DNA of 44,415 nt. Origin: Neoroseomonas soli. GTDB taxonomy: Bacteria; Pseudomonadota; Alphaproteobacteria; Acetobacterales; Acetobacteraceae. The first letter of the stretch is position 1; each line of letters begins with the position of its first letter. Made by a program: the position numbers and the translations under genes. The notes beneath the pieces were generated by a model. It saw only the letters and a list, made by a program, of their open reading frames with translations, made no database searches and was not told the origin of the DNA. The DNA lies in assembly GCF_018129065.1 (NCBI RefSeq), contig NZ_JAAEDM010000037.1:1-44415 (forward strand), written 5' to 3'. This document shows, piece after piece, positions 27,267-35,641 of the stretch.

Positions 27267-28016
27267 ATGGGCAGGGACGTGCTGGGCTGGAGGAAACTCC
27301 TCGGCGTGATGGGTCCTTCCACCAACACCGTCGTGCAGCCGGACTTCGACATGATGCGGCCGGCCGGCGTCACCAACCACTATTCCCGCATCTACACGCC
27401 GAATGCCGACGCCGTGTCCAACGAGACCTTCCGCGCCGGTGCCGAACTGATCGGCGCGAATACGCTCGACGCCGTGCGCAGCGTGATGACCTGCGGCCCG
27501 GACTACCTGGTGATGGGCATGTCCGCCGTCACCTTCTTCGACGGCGCCAAGGGGGCGGACCGCTTCATCAGGCAGGTGAAGGAGGTTTCGGGCCTCGACA
27601 TCTCCGTCGGCAGCCATGCCTGCACGGCGGCGCTGAACGCCTATGGCGGGGTGAAGCGGCTCGCGGTGCTCTCGCCCTATTGGCCGGCGATGAACACCGA
27701 AGTGGCGCGCTACTTCGGCGACATGGGCTTCAAGGTGGTGCGCGACATCGCGCTGCAATGCCGGTCCTGGACCGGCATCGCGCAGGTGGCGCCGAAGCAG
27801 TGCGTGGACGCGCTCAGGCGTCTCGATGGCGATGACGTGGATGCGATCGTGCAGGTGGGCACGAATCTCTCGATGGTGAGGCTCGCCGCGATGGCGGAAC
27901 TCTGGCTTGGCAAGCCTGTGATCGCGATCAACACCGCGACCTACTGGCATGCGCTGCGCGCCAATGGGATCATGGACAAGGTCGAAGGCTGCGGGCGCCT
28001 GCTCGAGGAATTCTGA
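27267..28016 (+). CDS. Arylmalonate decarboxylase/maleate isomerase-family protein lacking both cysteines
   Basis: 249 residues from ATG 27267, with GGAGG just upstream. Asp/Glu racemase superfamily: GPSTNTVVQPDFD near 15-27, YLVMGMSAVTFFDGAKG near 80-96, SHACTAALNAYGGVKRLAVLSPYWP near 115-140, VQVGTNLSMVRLA and KPVIAINTATYWHALR at the end. Maleate isomerases have a Cys in the 85 region and another in the 195 region; arylmalonate decarboxylase keeps only the second. Here the positions read MSAV and VGTN, so both are missing, while other substrate-loop residues are kept. Family is clear, reaction is not. It shares one base with the next gene (TGATG). Confidence 0.82.
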   Translation: MGRDVLGWRKLLGVMGPSTNTVVQPDFDMMRPAGVTNHYSRIYTPNADAVSNETFRAGAELIGANTLDAVRSVMTCGPDYLVMGMSAVTFFDGAKGADRFIRQVKEVSGLDISVGSHACTAALNAYGGVKRLAVLSPYWPAMNTEVARYFGDMGFKVVRDIALQCRSWTGIAQVAPKQCVDALRRLDGDDVDAIVQVGTNLSMVRLAAMAELWLGKPVIAINTATYWHALRANGIMDKVEGCGRLLEEF

Positions 28017-28525
28017 TGCCCATCCGTGCCGCGACCGAGGCCGACCTGCCAGCGATCACCGCCATCTACAACCAGGTGATCGCGACCTCGACCGCCATCT
28101 ACGCCGACGACCCGCTGACCATCGAGGACCGCCGCGCCTGGCTCTCCGCACGGCGCGCCGCGGGCTATCCGGTGTTGGTGGCGGAGGAAGGCGGGGAGGT
28201 GCTCGGTCTGTCCACGTTCGGCGATTTCCGGGCCTTCCCCGGCTACCGACACACGGTCGAGCATTCCGTGCACGTGCGTGCGGATGCGAGGGGCCGGGGC
28301 CTCGGCAGCGCATTGGTGGCGGCGCTGTTCGAACCCGCGCTCGCGCTCGGCAAGCATGTGATGATCGCGGGCGTGGACGCGGCGAACGAAGGCTCGATCC
28401 GAATGCACCAGCGCCTCGGCTTCGAGCGCGGCGCCGTGCTGCGCGAGGTCGGGCGCAAGTTCGGCCGCTGGCTGGACCTGGAACTGATGCAGAAATTCCT
28501 CGACGCGCCGGGAGCGCCGCGATGA
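28016..28525 (+). CDS. GNAT acetyltransferase, phosphinothricin acetyltransferase-like
   Basis: 169 residues. IRAATEADLPAITAIYNQVI at the start, EDRRAWL, VLGLSTFGDFRAFPGYRHTVEHSVHV and the acetyl-CoA loop RADARGRGLGSAL are characteristic of the PAT/MddA subfamily, which acetylates phosphinothricin, methionine sulfoximine or related amino acids; natural substrates often differ. GFERGAVLREVGRKFGRWLDL is the usual C-terminal region. It overlaps both neighbours by one and four bases, so it is the middle gene of a coupled run of three. Confidence 0.9.
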   Translation: MPIRAATEADLPAITAIYNQVIATSTAIYADDPLTIEDRRAWLSARRAAGYPVLVAEEGGEVLGLSTFGDFRAFPGYRHTVEHSVHVRADARGRGLGSALVAALFEPALALGKHVMIAGVDAANEGSIRMHQRLGFERGAVLREVGRKFGRWLDLELMQKFLDAPGAPR

Positions 28526-28950
28526 CCGACGCCGAGATCCGCGACCTGCTGCTGAGCACGCGCCGCATCGCCGTGGTCGGCGCCTCCGACCGGCCGGGGC
28601 GTCCGAGCCATGGCGTATTCCGCTTCCTGCTCGACCGCGGCTACGACGCGGTGCCGGTGAACCCGGCGCTGTCCGGGCGCGCGGTGCACGGCATCCGCTC
28701 GGTCGCGACGCTCGCGGAGGCGGCACCGCTCGACATGGTGGATGTGTTCCGCCGCAGCGCCGAAGCGGGCGCGGTGGTGGACGAGGCGATCCGCCTCGGC
28801 GCACGCGCCGTCTGGCTGCAACTCGGCGTGATCGACGAGGCGGCCGCCGCCCGCGCCCGCGCCGCCGGGCTCATCGCGGTGATGGATCGCTGCCCGGCGA
28901 TCGAGTGGCGGAGGCTGGACCTGCCGCCCCGCATCCCCGGGCACAATTGA
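28522..28950 (+). CDS. CoA-binding protein (YccU-like Rossmann fold)
   Basis: 142 residues. RRIAVVGASDRPGRPSHGVFRFL at about 14-36 is the CoA-binding loop of the CoA_binding_2 family, and VPVNPALSGRAVHGIRSVATL follows as in E. coli YccU. DMVDVFRRSAEAGAVVDEAIRLGARAVWLQLGV completes the second half of the Rossmann fold. It resembles the CoA-binding part of succinyl-CoA synthetase alpha without the catalytic domain; its role is unknown. ATGA overlap with the acetyltransferase stop, so both may be linked to acyl-CoA use. Confidence 0.9.
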   Translation: MTDAEIRDLLLSTRRIAVVGASDRPGRPSHGVFRFLLDRGYDAVPVNPALSGRAVHGIRSVATLAEAAPLDMVDVFRRSAEAGAVVDEAIRLGARAVWLQLGVIDEAAAARARAAGLIAVMDRCPAIEWRRLDLPPRIPGHN

Positions 28951-29079
28951 TCGACCTGTTGGCTGTCCGCGCATTGGTGGTCCGGTAACCCGCGTCATTG
29001 CGTGATGTCTGTCGGGCCGGGCGCTTCGCCCAGGCCTGTGGTGTCGCGCGTTCTGCGTGCGTGATTCGGAGGCCGCTGC

Positions 29080-29736
29080 ATGTCGGGTACGTCCGGCAAG
29101 TTCTTCTTCGGTGCGGGAAACCGCGCCTTCTACAATCTGCTCCGCCCGATGGGCGGTGGCGGTTTCGCCAAGGGATTCGGCAAGGCGCTTACCTTCGCGT
29201 CCACCGGCACCGCCGCGTTCGGCATCTTCAACCAGGTGCAGGACTACCGGGAGGGCAGGAACTCGGGCCAGGAGGCCGCCTTCGGCAGCGCGGCGCTGTT
29301 CTTCGGTTGCCTGGGCGGCGGCGGATCTCTCAAGGCCTTCGCCTATAGCGGGCTCACCTCCTATCTAGTGATGGCCTCCCTCATCGGCCGGCGGGACCAT
29401 TTCCGCGCGACGAATCCGGATGCGCAATTCGTGCCCGAGGCGCTGATCAAGACGTCGGACTATTTCGACCTGATGTCGCCACTGCCGATGGCGGTGGCGG
29501 AAGGTGTCTCGGGCAGCACCGGCGGGCGAGGCGGGATGGTGCTGAAGACGCTCGGTCTCGGCTACAGCATGCTCAATCTCGACCTGGGCAACATCAAGCG
29601 CCTCTGCCTGCAGGACGGCGCCGAGATCGACCACATGGAAAGGGTCGAGCCCGAGATGCTGCCGCTCCATCTCGCCAACTACGGCGACCAGGCGCTGAGC
29701 GATGTCGAGATCTTCATGCTCCTCGCATCGGATTGA
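29080..29736 (+). CDS. Unknown Gly-rich protein with hydrophobic segments
   Basis: 218 residues; CGGAGG sits seven bases before the ATG at 29080, a strong ribosome-binding site. No family recognised. The first 110 residues hold several Gly/Ala/Phe-rich hydrophobic stretches (GFGKALTFASTGTAAFGIF, FGSAALFFGCLGGGG, YSGLTSYLVMASLIG), which could be two or three membrane-inserting hairpins; the rest is soluble with a slightly acidic C-terminus. No signal peptide. It stands alone, 129 bases after the CoA-binding gene and 140 bases before the DUF2076 gene. A membrane-active or phage-tail-like role cannot be judged from the sequence. Confidence 0.65.
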   Translation: MSGTSGKFFFGAGNRAFYNLLRPMGGGGFAKGFGKALTFASTGTAAFGIFNQVQDYREGRNSGQEAAFGSAALFFGCLGGGGSLKAFAYSGLTSYLVMASLIGRRDHFRATNPDAQFVPEALIKTSDYFDLMSPLPMAVAEGVSGSTGGRGGMVLKTLGLGYSMLNLDLGNIKRLCLQDGAEIDHMERVEPEMLPLHLANYGDQALSDVEIFMLLASD

Positions 29737-29876
29737 ACGAAGGCAGGGAGGCGTTCGGCGAAGCTTCCGTGGCGCGTATTGAAACCGTCCCGCTGCGGGG
29801 CCAAGTCGCCGCGCATCGGGGCGGCGCGCCCGGTCGAGGGCCGCGCCCCAGTGCCATGCCGGGAGAGGATCGAGGA

Positions 29877-30650
29877 ATGACGGACGAGGAACGGCGGATC
29901 ATCACCGCCTTCGTGGAGCGGATCAGCGGGGCGGCGGCTGTGCCGCAGGCGCCGAGCGGCCCCTGGGGCGCCGCACCCGCCCCGCAACTGCCGAACCTTC
30001 CGCCGGTGGACCAGGACGCCGACCGCCTGATCGCAGACCTCTTCGCCCGGCACCCGGAGGCCCGCTACCGCATCACCCAGACGGCCTTCGTGCAGGAGGC
30101 GGCGCTGATCGAGGCGAACAACCGCATCCAGCAACTGGAGTGGGAAGTCGAGAATGCACGCCGCCAGGGCCAGGCGACGGCCGCGCAGGCTGGCGGCGGG
30201 GGCATGTTCGGCGGGCTGTTCGGCGGGCGTTCGAACGCGCCGATGCCGCCGCCGATGCCGCCCCGCCCGCAGCCGCAATACCCGGCGGGCTACAACCCGG
30301 CCGCGCTGCAGCAGCAGTCCCGCGGCGGCATGGGCTTCCTCGGCACCGCGGCCGCTGCCGCGGCGGGCGTGGCGGGCGGCATGCTGCTCGGCAACATGCT
30401 GACGAGCGCCTTCGGCGGTAGCGGTGGTGCCGCGCAGGCGGCCAGCCCCTTTGGCACCGGCGGGGCGGATGCGGCACCCGTCTCCTCCCCCTGGACCGAC
30501 CCCGGCGCGACGGCGGCCTCGGACGGCGGGGCAAAGGCTCCGGCGGACAGCGGTTGGGGCCAGCAGGACGCCGCGGCGGCCGACCAGGACCAGGATGCCT
30601 GGGGCGCCCAGGACGACGGCGGCGACTGGGGCGGCGACGAAGAGATCTGA
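29877..30650 (+). CDS. DUF2076-domain protein
   Basis: 257 residues from ATG 29877 (GAGGA upstream); codons further up are not conserved. The N-terminal EERRIITAFVERI and later QDADRLIADLFARHPEARYRITQTAFVQEAAL with an ensuing coiled coil NNRIQQLEWEVENA define DUF2076, a family of periplasmic ligand-binding-like or chaperone-like sensors of unknown function. A Gly/Phe linker GGGGMFGGLFGGR and a Pro-rich part follow, then a hydrophobic AAAAAAGVAGGMLLGNML and an acidic Trp/Asp-rich tail ending in GDWGGDEEI. All of this is the usual family order. Confidence 0.9.
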   Translation: MTDEERRIITAFVERISGAAAVPQAPSGPWGAAPAPQLPNLPPVDQDADRLIADLFARHPEARYRITQTAFVQEAALIEANNRIQQLEWEVENARRQGQATAAQAGGGGMFGGLFGGRSNAPMPPPMPPRPQPQYPAGYNPAALQQQSRGGMGFLGTAAAAAAGVAGGMLLGNMLTSAFGGSGGAAQAASPFGTGGADAAPVSSPWTDPGATAASDGGAKAPADSGWGQQDAAAADQDQDAWGAQDDGGDWGGDEEI

Positions 30651-30696
30651 GCGCGGCAGCGGCTGCCAGCCGCGGTCGCTTCCTTCCAGTCTTCGG

Positions 30697-30730
30697 GCAC
30701 CGGGCGGCCGCCGTCCGGTGCTTCTTCTTC
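30697..30730 (+). terminator. Candidate intrinsic terminator after the DUF2076 gene
   Basis: GCACCGGGCGG (30697-30707) pairs with CCGTCCGGTGC (30711-30721) except for one G/T position, loop CCG, followed by TTCTTCTTC. It starts 46 bases after the DUF2076 stop codon. The tail is not pure T, so the efficiency is uncertain. Confidence 0.5.
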
Positions 30731-30882
30731 ACGCTGGAATGGCGCAGCGGTGCCGGTGGGCGGCAGCCCGCCATCGTGCCTTGCGGTCCCGCCCCGAGAC
30801 TTTGCCCCGGAACGCCTCCTGTCGTCGGGGCAGGGGCGGCGCGACGGACTCATTGGCATGCCTCATTGACGCGCGGGGCGGC

Positions 30883-31758
30883 ATGATGATCACTCATGCC
30901 ATGCGCGTCCCCGATCTCGATCTCGACCTGTTGCGCGGCTTCGTCACGGTGGCGGAGCGCGGCGGCTTCACCGCAGCCGGCAATGCCCTCGGCCTGACGC
31001 AGTCGGCGATCAGCCTGAAGGTGAAGCGGCTCGAGGACATCCTCGGCAAGCGTGTGCTGGAGCGTGGTGGCCGCGCGGTGGCACTGACGCGGGAAGGGGA
31101 GACGCTGCTCGCCTATGCCCGCCGCATGCTCGCGCTGAACGATGAAGCGGTGCGCCGCATGATCGCGCCGCCGGTCGCGGGGCGCCTGCGGCTCGGCGTG
31201 GCGGACCATTTCATTCCGCGCAACCTGGCCCCGGTGCTGGCCCGCTTCACCCAGACCTACCCCGAGGTGCGGCTGGAGGTGGAGGTCGGGCGCAGCCACG
31301 AACTCCGCGCGGCAATGACCGACGGCGCGCTGGACCTGGTGCTCGGCAAGCGGCGGGATGGCGAGACGGAGGGCCGGCCGGTCTTCACCGAGACCATCGT
31401 CTGGGTCGCCGCTCCCGGCTGGGAACCACCGGCGGACCGGCCCCTGCCCATCGCCATGCTGCCGCAGGGCTGCATGTTCCGCGACCGCGCGCTGGCCGCG
31501 CTCGCGCGTGCGGGTATTGCCTTCGAGGTGCTCTACACCTCCGCCTCGTTGCTTGGCGTTGCGGCCGCCGCGCAGGCGGGCTTCGCGGCGACGGTGCTCG
31601 GCCGCACCGGATTGCCGCCGGGGCTTGTGGAACGGCCGGGCCTGCCCGCCTGCGGCACGGCGGAGATGTGCCTCTTCGGCGATGCCGAGGGGCGCTCCGC
31701 CCTGGTCGATCCGCTGGTCGGCTTCATCCGGGACAGTCTCGAGGCTGCGCCGGCCTGA
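30883..31758 (+). CDS. LysR-family transcriptional regulator
   Basis: 291 residues from ATG 30883; in-frame ATGs at 30886 and 30901 are alternatives, and no strong ribosome-binding site decides between them. The winged HTH covers about residues 10-70: LDLDLLRGFVTVAERGGFTAAGNALGLTQSAISLKVKRLEDILGKRVLER. The C-terminal half is a periplasmic-binding-protein-type effector domain (RLRLGVADHF, then ALDLVLGKR). Usually such proteins regulate the divergent neighbour, but here the upstream gene runs in the same direction, so the target is unclear. Confidence 0.93.
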   Translation: MMITHAMRVPDLDLDLLRGFVTVAERGGFTAAGNALGLTQSAISLKVKRLEDILGKRVLERGGRAVALTREGETLLAYARRMLALNDEAVRRMIAPPVAGRLRLGVADHFIPRNLAPVLARFTQTYPEVRLEVEVGRSHELRAAMTDGALDLVLGKRRDGETEGRPVFTETIVWVAAPGWEPPADRPLPIAMLPQGCMFRDRALAALARAGIAFEVLYTSASLLGVAAAAQAGFAATVLGRTGLPPGLVERPGLPACGTAEMCLFGDAEGRSALVDPLVGFIRDSLEAAPA

Positions 31759-31842
31759 CTCGAAGCTGCGCCGGCCGTAGTCCTTCGGCCATGCTATGCG
31801 GCGGCCACAGAAACGACGCCTCCGCGGCGGACACAGGGGCCC

Positions 31843-32643
31843 ATGACCGACATCCTCTTCGCGTTCTCCAAGATCCTGTGGTTCCCGGCGCGGCCGGGGC
31901 ATTTCGCGCTGATCGTGGGGTTCATCGGGCTGTTCCTGCTCTGGCGCGGGCGGCGGGGCGGGCGCTGGCTGGTGCTCGCCTCCCTCGGCTTCTTCCTGAT
32001 GCTGGTCGCCACGCCTGCCAACCAGTGGCTGATGCTGCCGCTGGAGGACCGCTTCCCGCGCCCTGCGCAGGCGCCGGAGCATGTGGACGGCATCATCGTG
32101 CTCGGCGGCGCGGTGGACCAGAACATCACCGAGGCGCGCGGCATCCCCTCGCTGAACGGGGCGGCGGAGCGCATGACGGAGGGCGTCATCCTCGCGCGCC
32201 GCTATCCCGATGCGCGGCTGGTCTTCAGTGGCGGGCAGGGGTCGTTCGTGCATGGCCAGATCACCGAGGCCGACGTCGCGCGCATGCTCTGGACCTCCAT
32301 GGGCATCCCGCCCGAGCGCGTGGTCTACGAGGATGCCGCGCGCAACACGCATGAGAACGCGGTCTTCACCCATCGCCTGGTGAACCCGAAGCCGGGCGAG
32401 GTCTGGCTGCTGGTGACATCGGCGGCGCACATGCCGCGATCGGTGGCAGTGTTCCGCGGCGCGGGATGGCGCGGCATCGTTCCCTGGCCGGTCAACTACC
32501 GCACCGGACACAGCTGGACCGTCTGGTACGATGCGCCCTTCCCCGAACGGCTCGGGCAGTTCGAATGGGCGTTCCGCGAGTGGCTCGGGCTGGTGGCGTA
32601 CTACCTGATGGGGCGGACCGAGAGCGTGCTGCCGGCGAGGTAG
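31843..32643 (+). CDS. YdcF/ElyC-family membrane protein (DUF218)
   Basis: 266 residues. Two hydrophobic segments (about 18-36 and 45-60) anchor the protein; the DUF218 domain follows with DGIIVLGGAVDQN near 86-98, RYPDARLVFSGGQGS near 125-139 and WLLVTSAAHMPRSVAVFRGAGW near 187-208. ElyC in E. coli acts on envelope sugar carrier lipid pools, and family members may be involved in peptidoglycan or ECA control. Faces the periplasm by family analogy. Immediately followed by the second composite repeat, which separates it from convergent mltG. Confidence 0.9.
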   Translation: MTDILFAFSKILWFPARPGHFALIVGFIGLFLLWRGRRGGRWLVLASLGFFLMLVATPANQWLMLPLEDRFPRPAQAPEHVDGIIVLGGAVDQNITEARGIPSLNGAAERMTEGVILARRYPDARLVFSGGQGSFVHGQITEADVARMLWTSMGIPPERVVYEDAARNTHENAVFTHRLVNPKPGEVWLLVTSAAHMPRSVAVFRGAGWRGIVPWPVNYRTGHSWTVWYDAPFPERLGQFEWAFREWLGLVAYYLMGRTESVLPAR

Positions 32644-32645
32644 AA

Positions 32646-32779
32646 GGTCGGGGGAGGGGAACCTCCCCCGAACCCCCTCCCTTCTTTGTCAATTGGGAAC
32701 CGGCCTCGGAAGTCAGTCTCCAAAGGACAAAGAAGGTTGAGGGGGGCACGGGGGGAGAAGTTCTCTTCTCCCCCCGTCC
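32646..32779. repeat. Composite palindromic repeat, copy 2
   Basis: Left hairpin TCGGGGGAGG/CCTCCCCCGA (32648-32671, loop GGAA), long arms CCCCCTCCCTTCTTTGTC and GACAAAGAAGGTTGAGGGGG, a degenerate centre in which only the GGAAGTCAGT half of copy 1's central hairpin is kept, and a right hairpin GGGGGGAGAAG/CTTCTCCCCCC (32750-32775, loop TTCT). It lies exactly between the convergent stops of ydcF (32643) and mltG (32781), as expected for a two-way terminator. Confidence 0.85.
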
Positions 32780-32780
32780 T

Positions 32781-33788
32781 TCACCTGGCGATGCTCCGCC
32801 GCTCGACCTCTCGCCACCGCGCCACGTTCCTGTTGTGCTCTTCCAGCGTCCGCGCGAAGGCGTGCCCGCCCGTCCCGTCCGCCACGAAATACAGTGCGTC
32901 CGTCGCTTCCGGCCGCGTCGTCGCGGCCAGTGAGGCGCGCCCCGGGCTGGCGATCGGCCCTGGTGGCAGGCCGCGGTTGCGGTAGGTGTTGAACGGGTGG
33001 TCGCGGTCGAGGTCCGTCCGGCCGATGGCGCGGTCCATCGGTGCCCCGCCGGTCGCGGCATAGGCGACGGTGGGGTCCGACTGCAGCGGCATGCCGCGCC
33101 GCAGACGATTCACGAAGACGCCGGCGACCTTCGCGCGTTCGTCCGGCCGCCCGGTTTCGCGCTCGACGATCGACGCCAGCACCAGCGCCTCCCGCGGGGA
33201 GGCGAGCGGCAGGTCGGGGGTGCGTGCGGCCCAGGCCTCGGCCAGCGCGCGGTCCATGGCGGCCGTGGCGCGGCGGGCGATCGCAGATCGCGTTTCGCCC
33301 CATTCGAAGGCGTAGGTCTCGGGCAGCAGTTCGCCCTCGCCGATCTGCGGGAGTTCCCCCGCCAGGCCCTCGGTGCGCTCGATCAGGGCGCGGATCTGGT
33401 GCGCCGTCAGGCCTTCCGCGATGGTCAGGCGGCGCTGCACGGGGCGTTCCTCGCGCAGGATGCGGAGCACCTCCGACAGCGGGGCGGCGGCGGGGAAGGC
33501 GAATTCGGCCGCGCGCAGCGGCCCGCGGTCTCGGGTGATCCAGGCGGCGACGGCGAAGGCGCGCGGGTCGCGGATGACCCCGCGTTCAAGCAGCGTGGCG
33601 GCGATGGTCTCGGTGCCGCCACGCGGGATGACGATCTGGGCCGGTTCGGCCAGCGGCCCCGGCCCCGACCAGGCGCGCTGGACGGCCCGCGCCGCCCAGC
33701 CGGCGGCGCCGAGCAGGACGACAAGCACCGCCAGCGCGATCGCCGCCCGGCGTGTGCGCGGTCCCCGCCCCGGCGTCTCCCCGCTCAT
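32781..33788 (-). CDS. mltG: Endolytic peptidoglycan transglycosylase MltG
   Basis: 335 residues. One N-terminal transmembrane helix (about 15-35) and a periplasmic YceG domain. LysM-like part at about 50-115 with IPRGGTETIAATLLERGVI; the catalytic motif LASIVERETG at about 204-213 supplies Glu209; later QSDPTVAYA, PFNTYRNRGLPPGPIASPG and YFVADGTGGHAFARTLEEHN are all family hallmarks. MltG cleaves glycan strands during their synthesis and sets their length. It is the third gene of acpP-fabF-mltG, 27 bases after fabF. Confidence 0.96.
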   Translation of the reverse strand: MSGETPGRGPRTRRAAIALAVLVVLLGAAGWAARAVQRAWSGPGPLAEPAQIVIPRGGTETIAATLLERGVIRDPRAFAVAAWITRDRGPLRAAEFAFPAAAPLSEVLRILREERPVQRRLTIAEGLTAHQIRALIERTEGLAGELPQIGEGELLPETYAFEWGETRSAIARRATAAMDRALAEAWAARTPDLPLASPREALVLASIVERETGRPDERAKVAGVFVNRLRRGMPLQSDPTVAYAATGGAPMDRAIGRTDLDRDHPFNTYRNRGLPPGPIASPGRASLAATTRPEATDALYFVADGTGGHAFARTLEEHNRNVARWREVERRSIAR

Positions 33789-33815
33789 GCGGTGCCGCGC
33801 GCCATGGCGCGCGAC

Positions 33816-35099
33816 TCAGGCGGCCGCGCGAAAGACGATGCTGGCGTTGGTCCCGCCGAAGCCGAAGGAGTTGGACAGCGCCACCTCGATCTTCCGCGGC
33901 TGCGCCTGCAGCGCGACGCGGTCGATGACGCTCTCGCGGGACGGCTTTTCCAGGTTCAGCGTCGGCGGCGCGACGTTGTCGCGGATGGCGAGGATCGAGA
34001 AGATCCCTTCCACCGCGCCCGCCGCGCCGAGCAGGTGCCCGACCGCCGACTTGGTGGAGGACATCGCCAGGCCCTTGCCGGCATCGCCCCACAGGCGCTC
34101 CACCGCTTCAAGCTCCAGGTCGTCGCCGAGCGGCGTCGAGGTGCCGTGGGCGTTGACGTACTGAACCTCCGCCGGGGTGACGCCGGCGCTGCGCAGCGCC
34201 GCCGTCATGGCGCGGAAGGCGCCTTCATGGCCCTCGGCCGGGGCGGTGATGTGGTAGGCGTCGCCCGACATGCCGTAGCCGATGACCTCGGCATAGATCT
34301 TCGCGCCGCGCGCCTTGGCGTGCTCGTATTCCTCGAGCACCAGGACGCCCGAGCCCTCGCCCATGACGAAGCCGTCGCGGCCCTCGTCCCAGGGGCGGGA
34401 GGCCTTCTGCGGCGTGTCGTTGAAGCCGGTGGAGAGCGCGCGCGCCGCGCAGAACCCGGCGACGCCGAGTTCGCACACGGCCGCTTCCGCCCCGCCGGCC
34501 ACCATCACGTCGGCGTCGCCGAGCGCGATGAGCCGCGCCGCGTCGCCCAGCGCATGCACGCCGGTGGCGCAGGCGGTGACGACCGAGTGGTTCGGCCCCT
34601 TGAAGCCGTACTTGATCGAGACCTGCCCGGAGGCGAGGTTGATCAGCGCCGAGGGGATGAAGAAGGGCGAGATGCGCTTGATCTTGCCCTGCACGGCGAG
34701 CGTCGCCGCCTCGTGGATCGTCTCCAGCCCGCCGATGCCCGAGCCGATCATCACGCCGGTGCGGCAGCGCGCTTCCTCATCCGGCGGGACCCAGCCGGAA
34801 TCGGCGACCGCTTCCTCAGCCGCGACGAGCGCGAACTGGATGAAGCGGTCCATCTTCTTCTGGTCCTTGATCGGGATCCATTCGTTGATGTCGAGACGGC
34901 CATCCGCCTTCACGCCGGTCGGAATCTGACCTGCGATCTTCGCGGGCAGCGTGGAGACATCGAAGGACTGGATGCTGCCGATGCCGGACTCGCCGGCAAG
35001 CATGCGCTTCCACACATGCTCGACACCGAGGCCGAGCGGGCAGGCGATGCCCATGCCGGTCACGACGACGCGTCGCGGCGAGAAACCGTTCTGGAACAC
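33816..35099 (-). CDS. fabF: Beta-ketoacyl-ACP synthase II
   Basis: 427 residues from GTG 35099. Condenses malonyl-ACP with acyl-ACP in fatty-acid elongation. The Cys-His-His triad is complete: Cys177 in VVTACATGVHAL, His318 in NAHGTSTPLGD and His355 in VGHLLGAAGAVE, plus Lys350. The start MFQNGFSPRRVVVTGMGIACPLG includes an N-terminal extension of about ten residues before the usual RRVVVTG; the first ATG candidate downstream would remove the strand, so GTG is kept. Lies 36 bases after acpP. Confidence 0.96.
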   Translation of the reverse strand: MFQNGFSPRRVVVTGMGIACPLGLGVEHVWKRMLAGESGIGSIQSFDVSTLPAKIAGQIPTGVKADGRLDINEWIPIKDQKKMDRFIQFALVAAEEAVADSGWVPPDEEARCRTGVMIGSGIGGLETIHEAATLAVQGKIKRISPFFIPSALINLASGQVSIKYGFKGPNHSVVTACATGVHALGDAARLIALGDADVMVAGGAEAAVCELGVAGFCAARALSTGFNDTPQKASRPWDEGRDGFVMGEGSGVLVLEEYEHAKARGAKIYAEVIGYGMSGDAYHITAPAEGHEGAFRAMTAALRSAGVTPAEVQYVNAHGTSTPLGDDLELEAVERLWGDAGKGLAMSSTKSAVGHLLGAAGAVEGIFSILAIRDNVAPPTLNLEKPSRESVIDRVALQAQPRKIEVALSNSFGFGGTNASIVFRAAA

Positions 35100-35135
35100 G
35101 CGCTCTACCCCCCAACCCCGGTCTATCGAAGGCTA

Positions 35136-35375
35136 TTACTCGCCCTTGTGCTTCTCGATGTATTCGATCGCGTCCTTCACGGTCGTGATCTTCTCGGCCG
35201 CGTCGTCCGGGATCTCCACGCCGAAGGCCTCCTCGAAGGCCATGACCAGCTCGACGGTGTCGAGGCTGTCCGCGCCCAGGTCGTCGATGAAGGACGCCTC
35301 GGGCGTCACCTTCGCTTCCTCGACGCCGAGGTGCTCGACGACGATCTTCTTGACCTTCTCGGCGGTGTCGCTCAT
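35136..35375 (-). CDS. acpP: Acyl carrier protein
   Basis: 79 residues from ATG 35375, with GGAG upstream. The phosphopantetheine site is Ser37 in [13 protein letters not shown]; strongly acidic, helices at [26 protein letters not shown] and [12 protein letters not shown]. Carries acyl chains for fatty-acid and lipid A synthesis. First gene of the acpP-fabF-mltG run, divergent from the ABC binding protein gene across 266 bases in which I see no clear promoter hexamers. Confidence 0.97.
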   Translation of the reverse strand: MSDTAEKVKKIVVEHLGVEEAKVTPEASFIDDLGADSLDTVELVMAFEEAFGVEIPDDAAEKITTVKDAIEYIEKHKGE

Positions 35376-35641
35376 CGCGTAACTATCTCCGTTCTGCCGG
35401 GCCTGACCCGTACCTGAATGCCGACTGCGTTCCGCCCGGTGCCGGCCGGACTCGCGCCCCGGGCCCCCGCGGAGCCCGGCGCTTAACATGGAAGTGGAGC
35501 GGGGCCTAGGCGGTCCCTGCGGTCCCGGTCAAGGCCCCGTTCGGTGAGGCCGGCGCCCCGCCCGGCGGCGGGCCTTGCGCCCGGCCCTGGGCGCGGGCAT
35601 CCAGGGCGCAACGAATCATCATATGGAGACTCCGGGAACCC

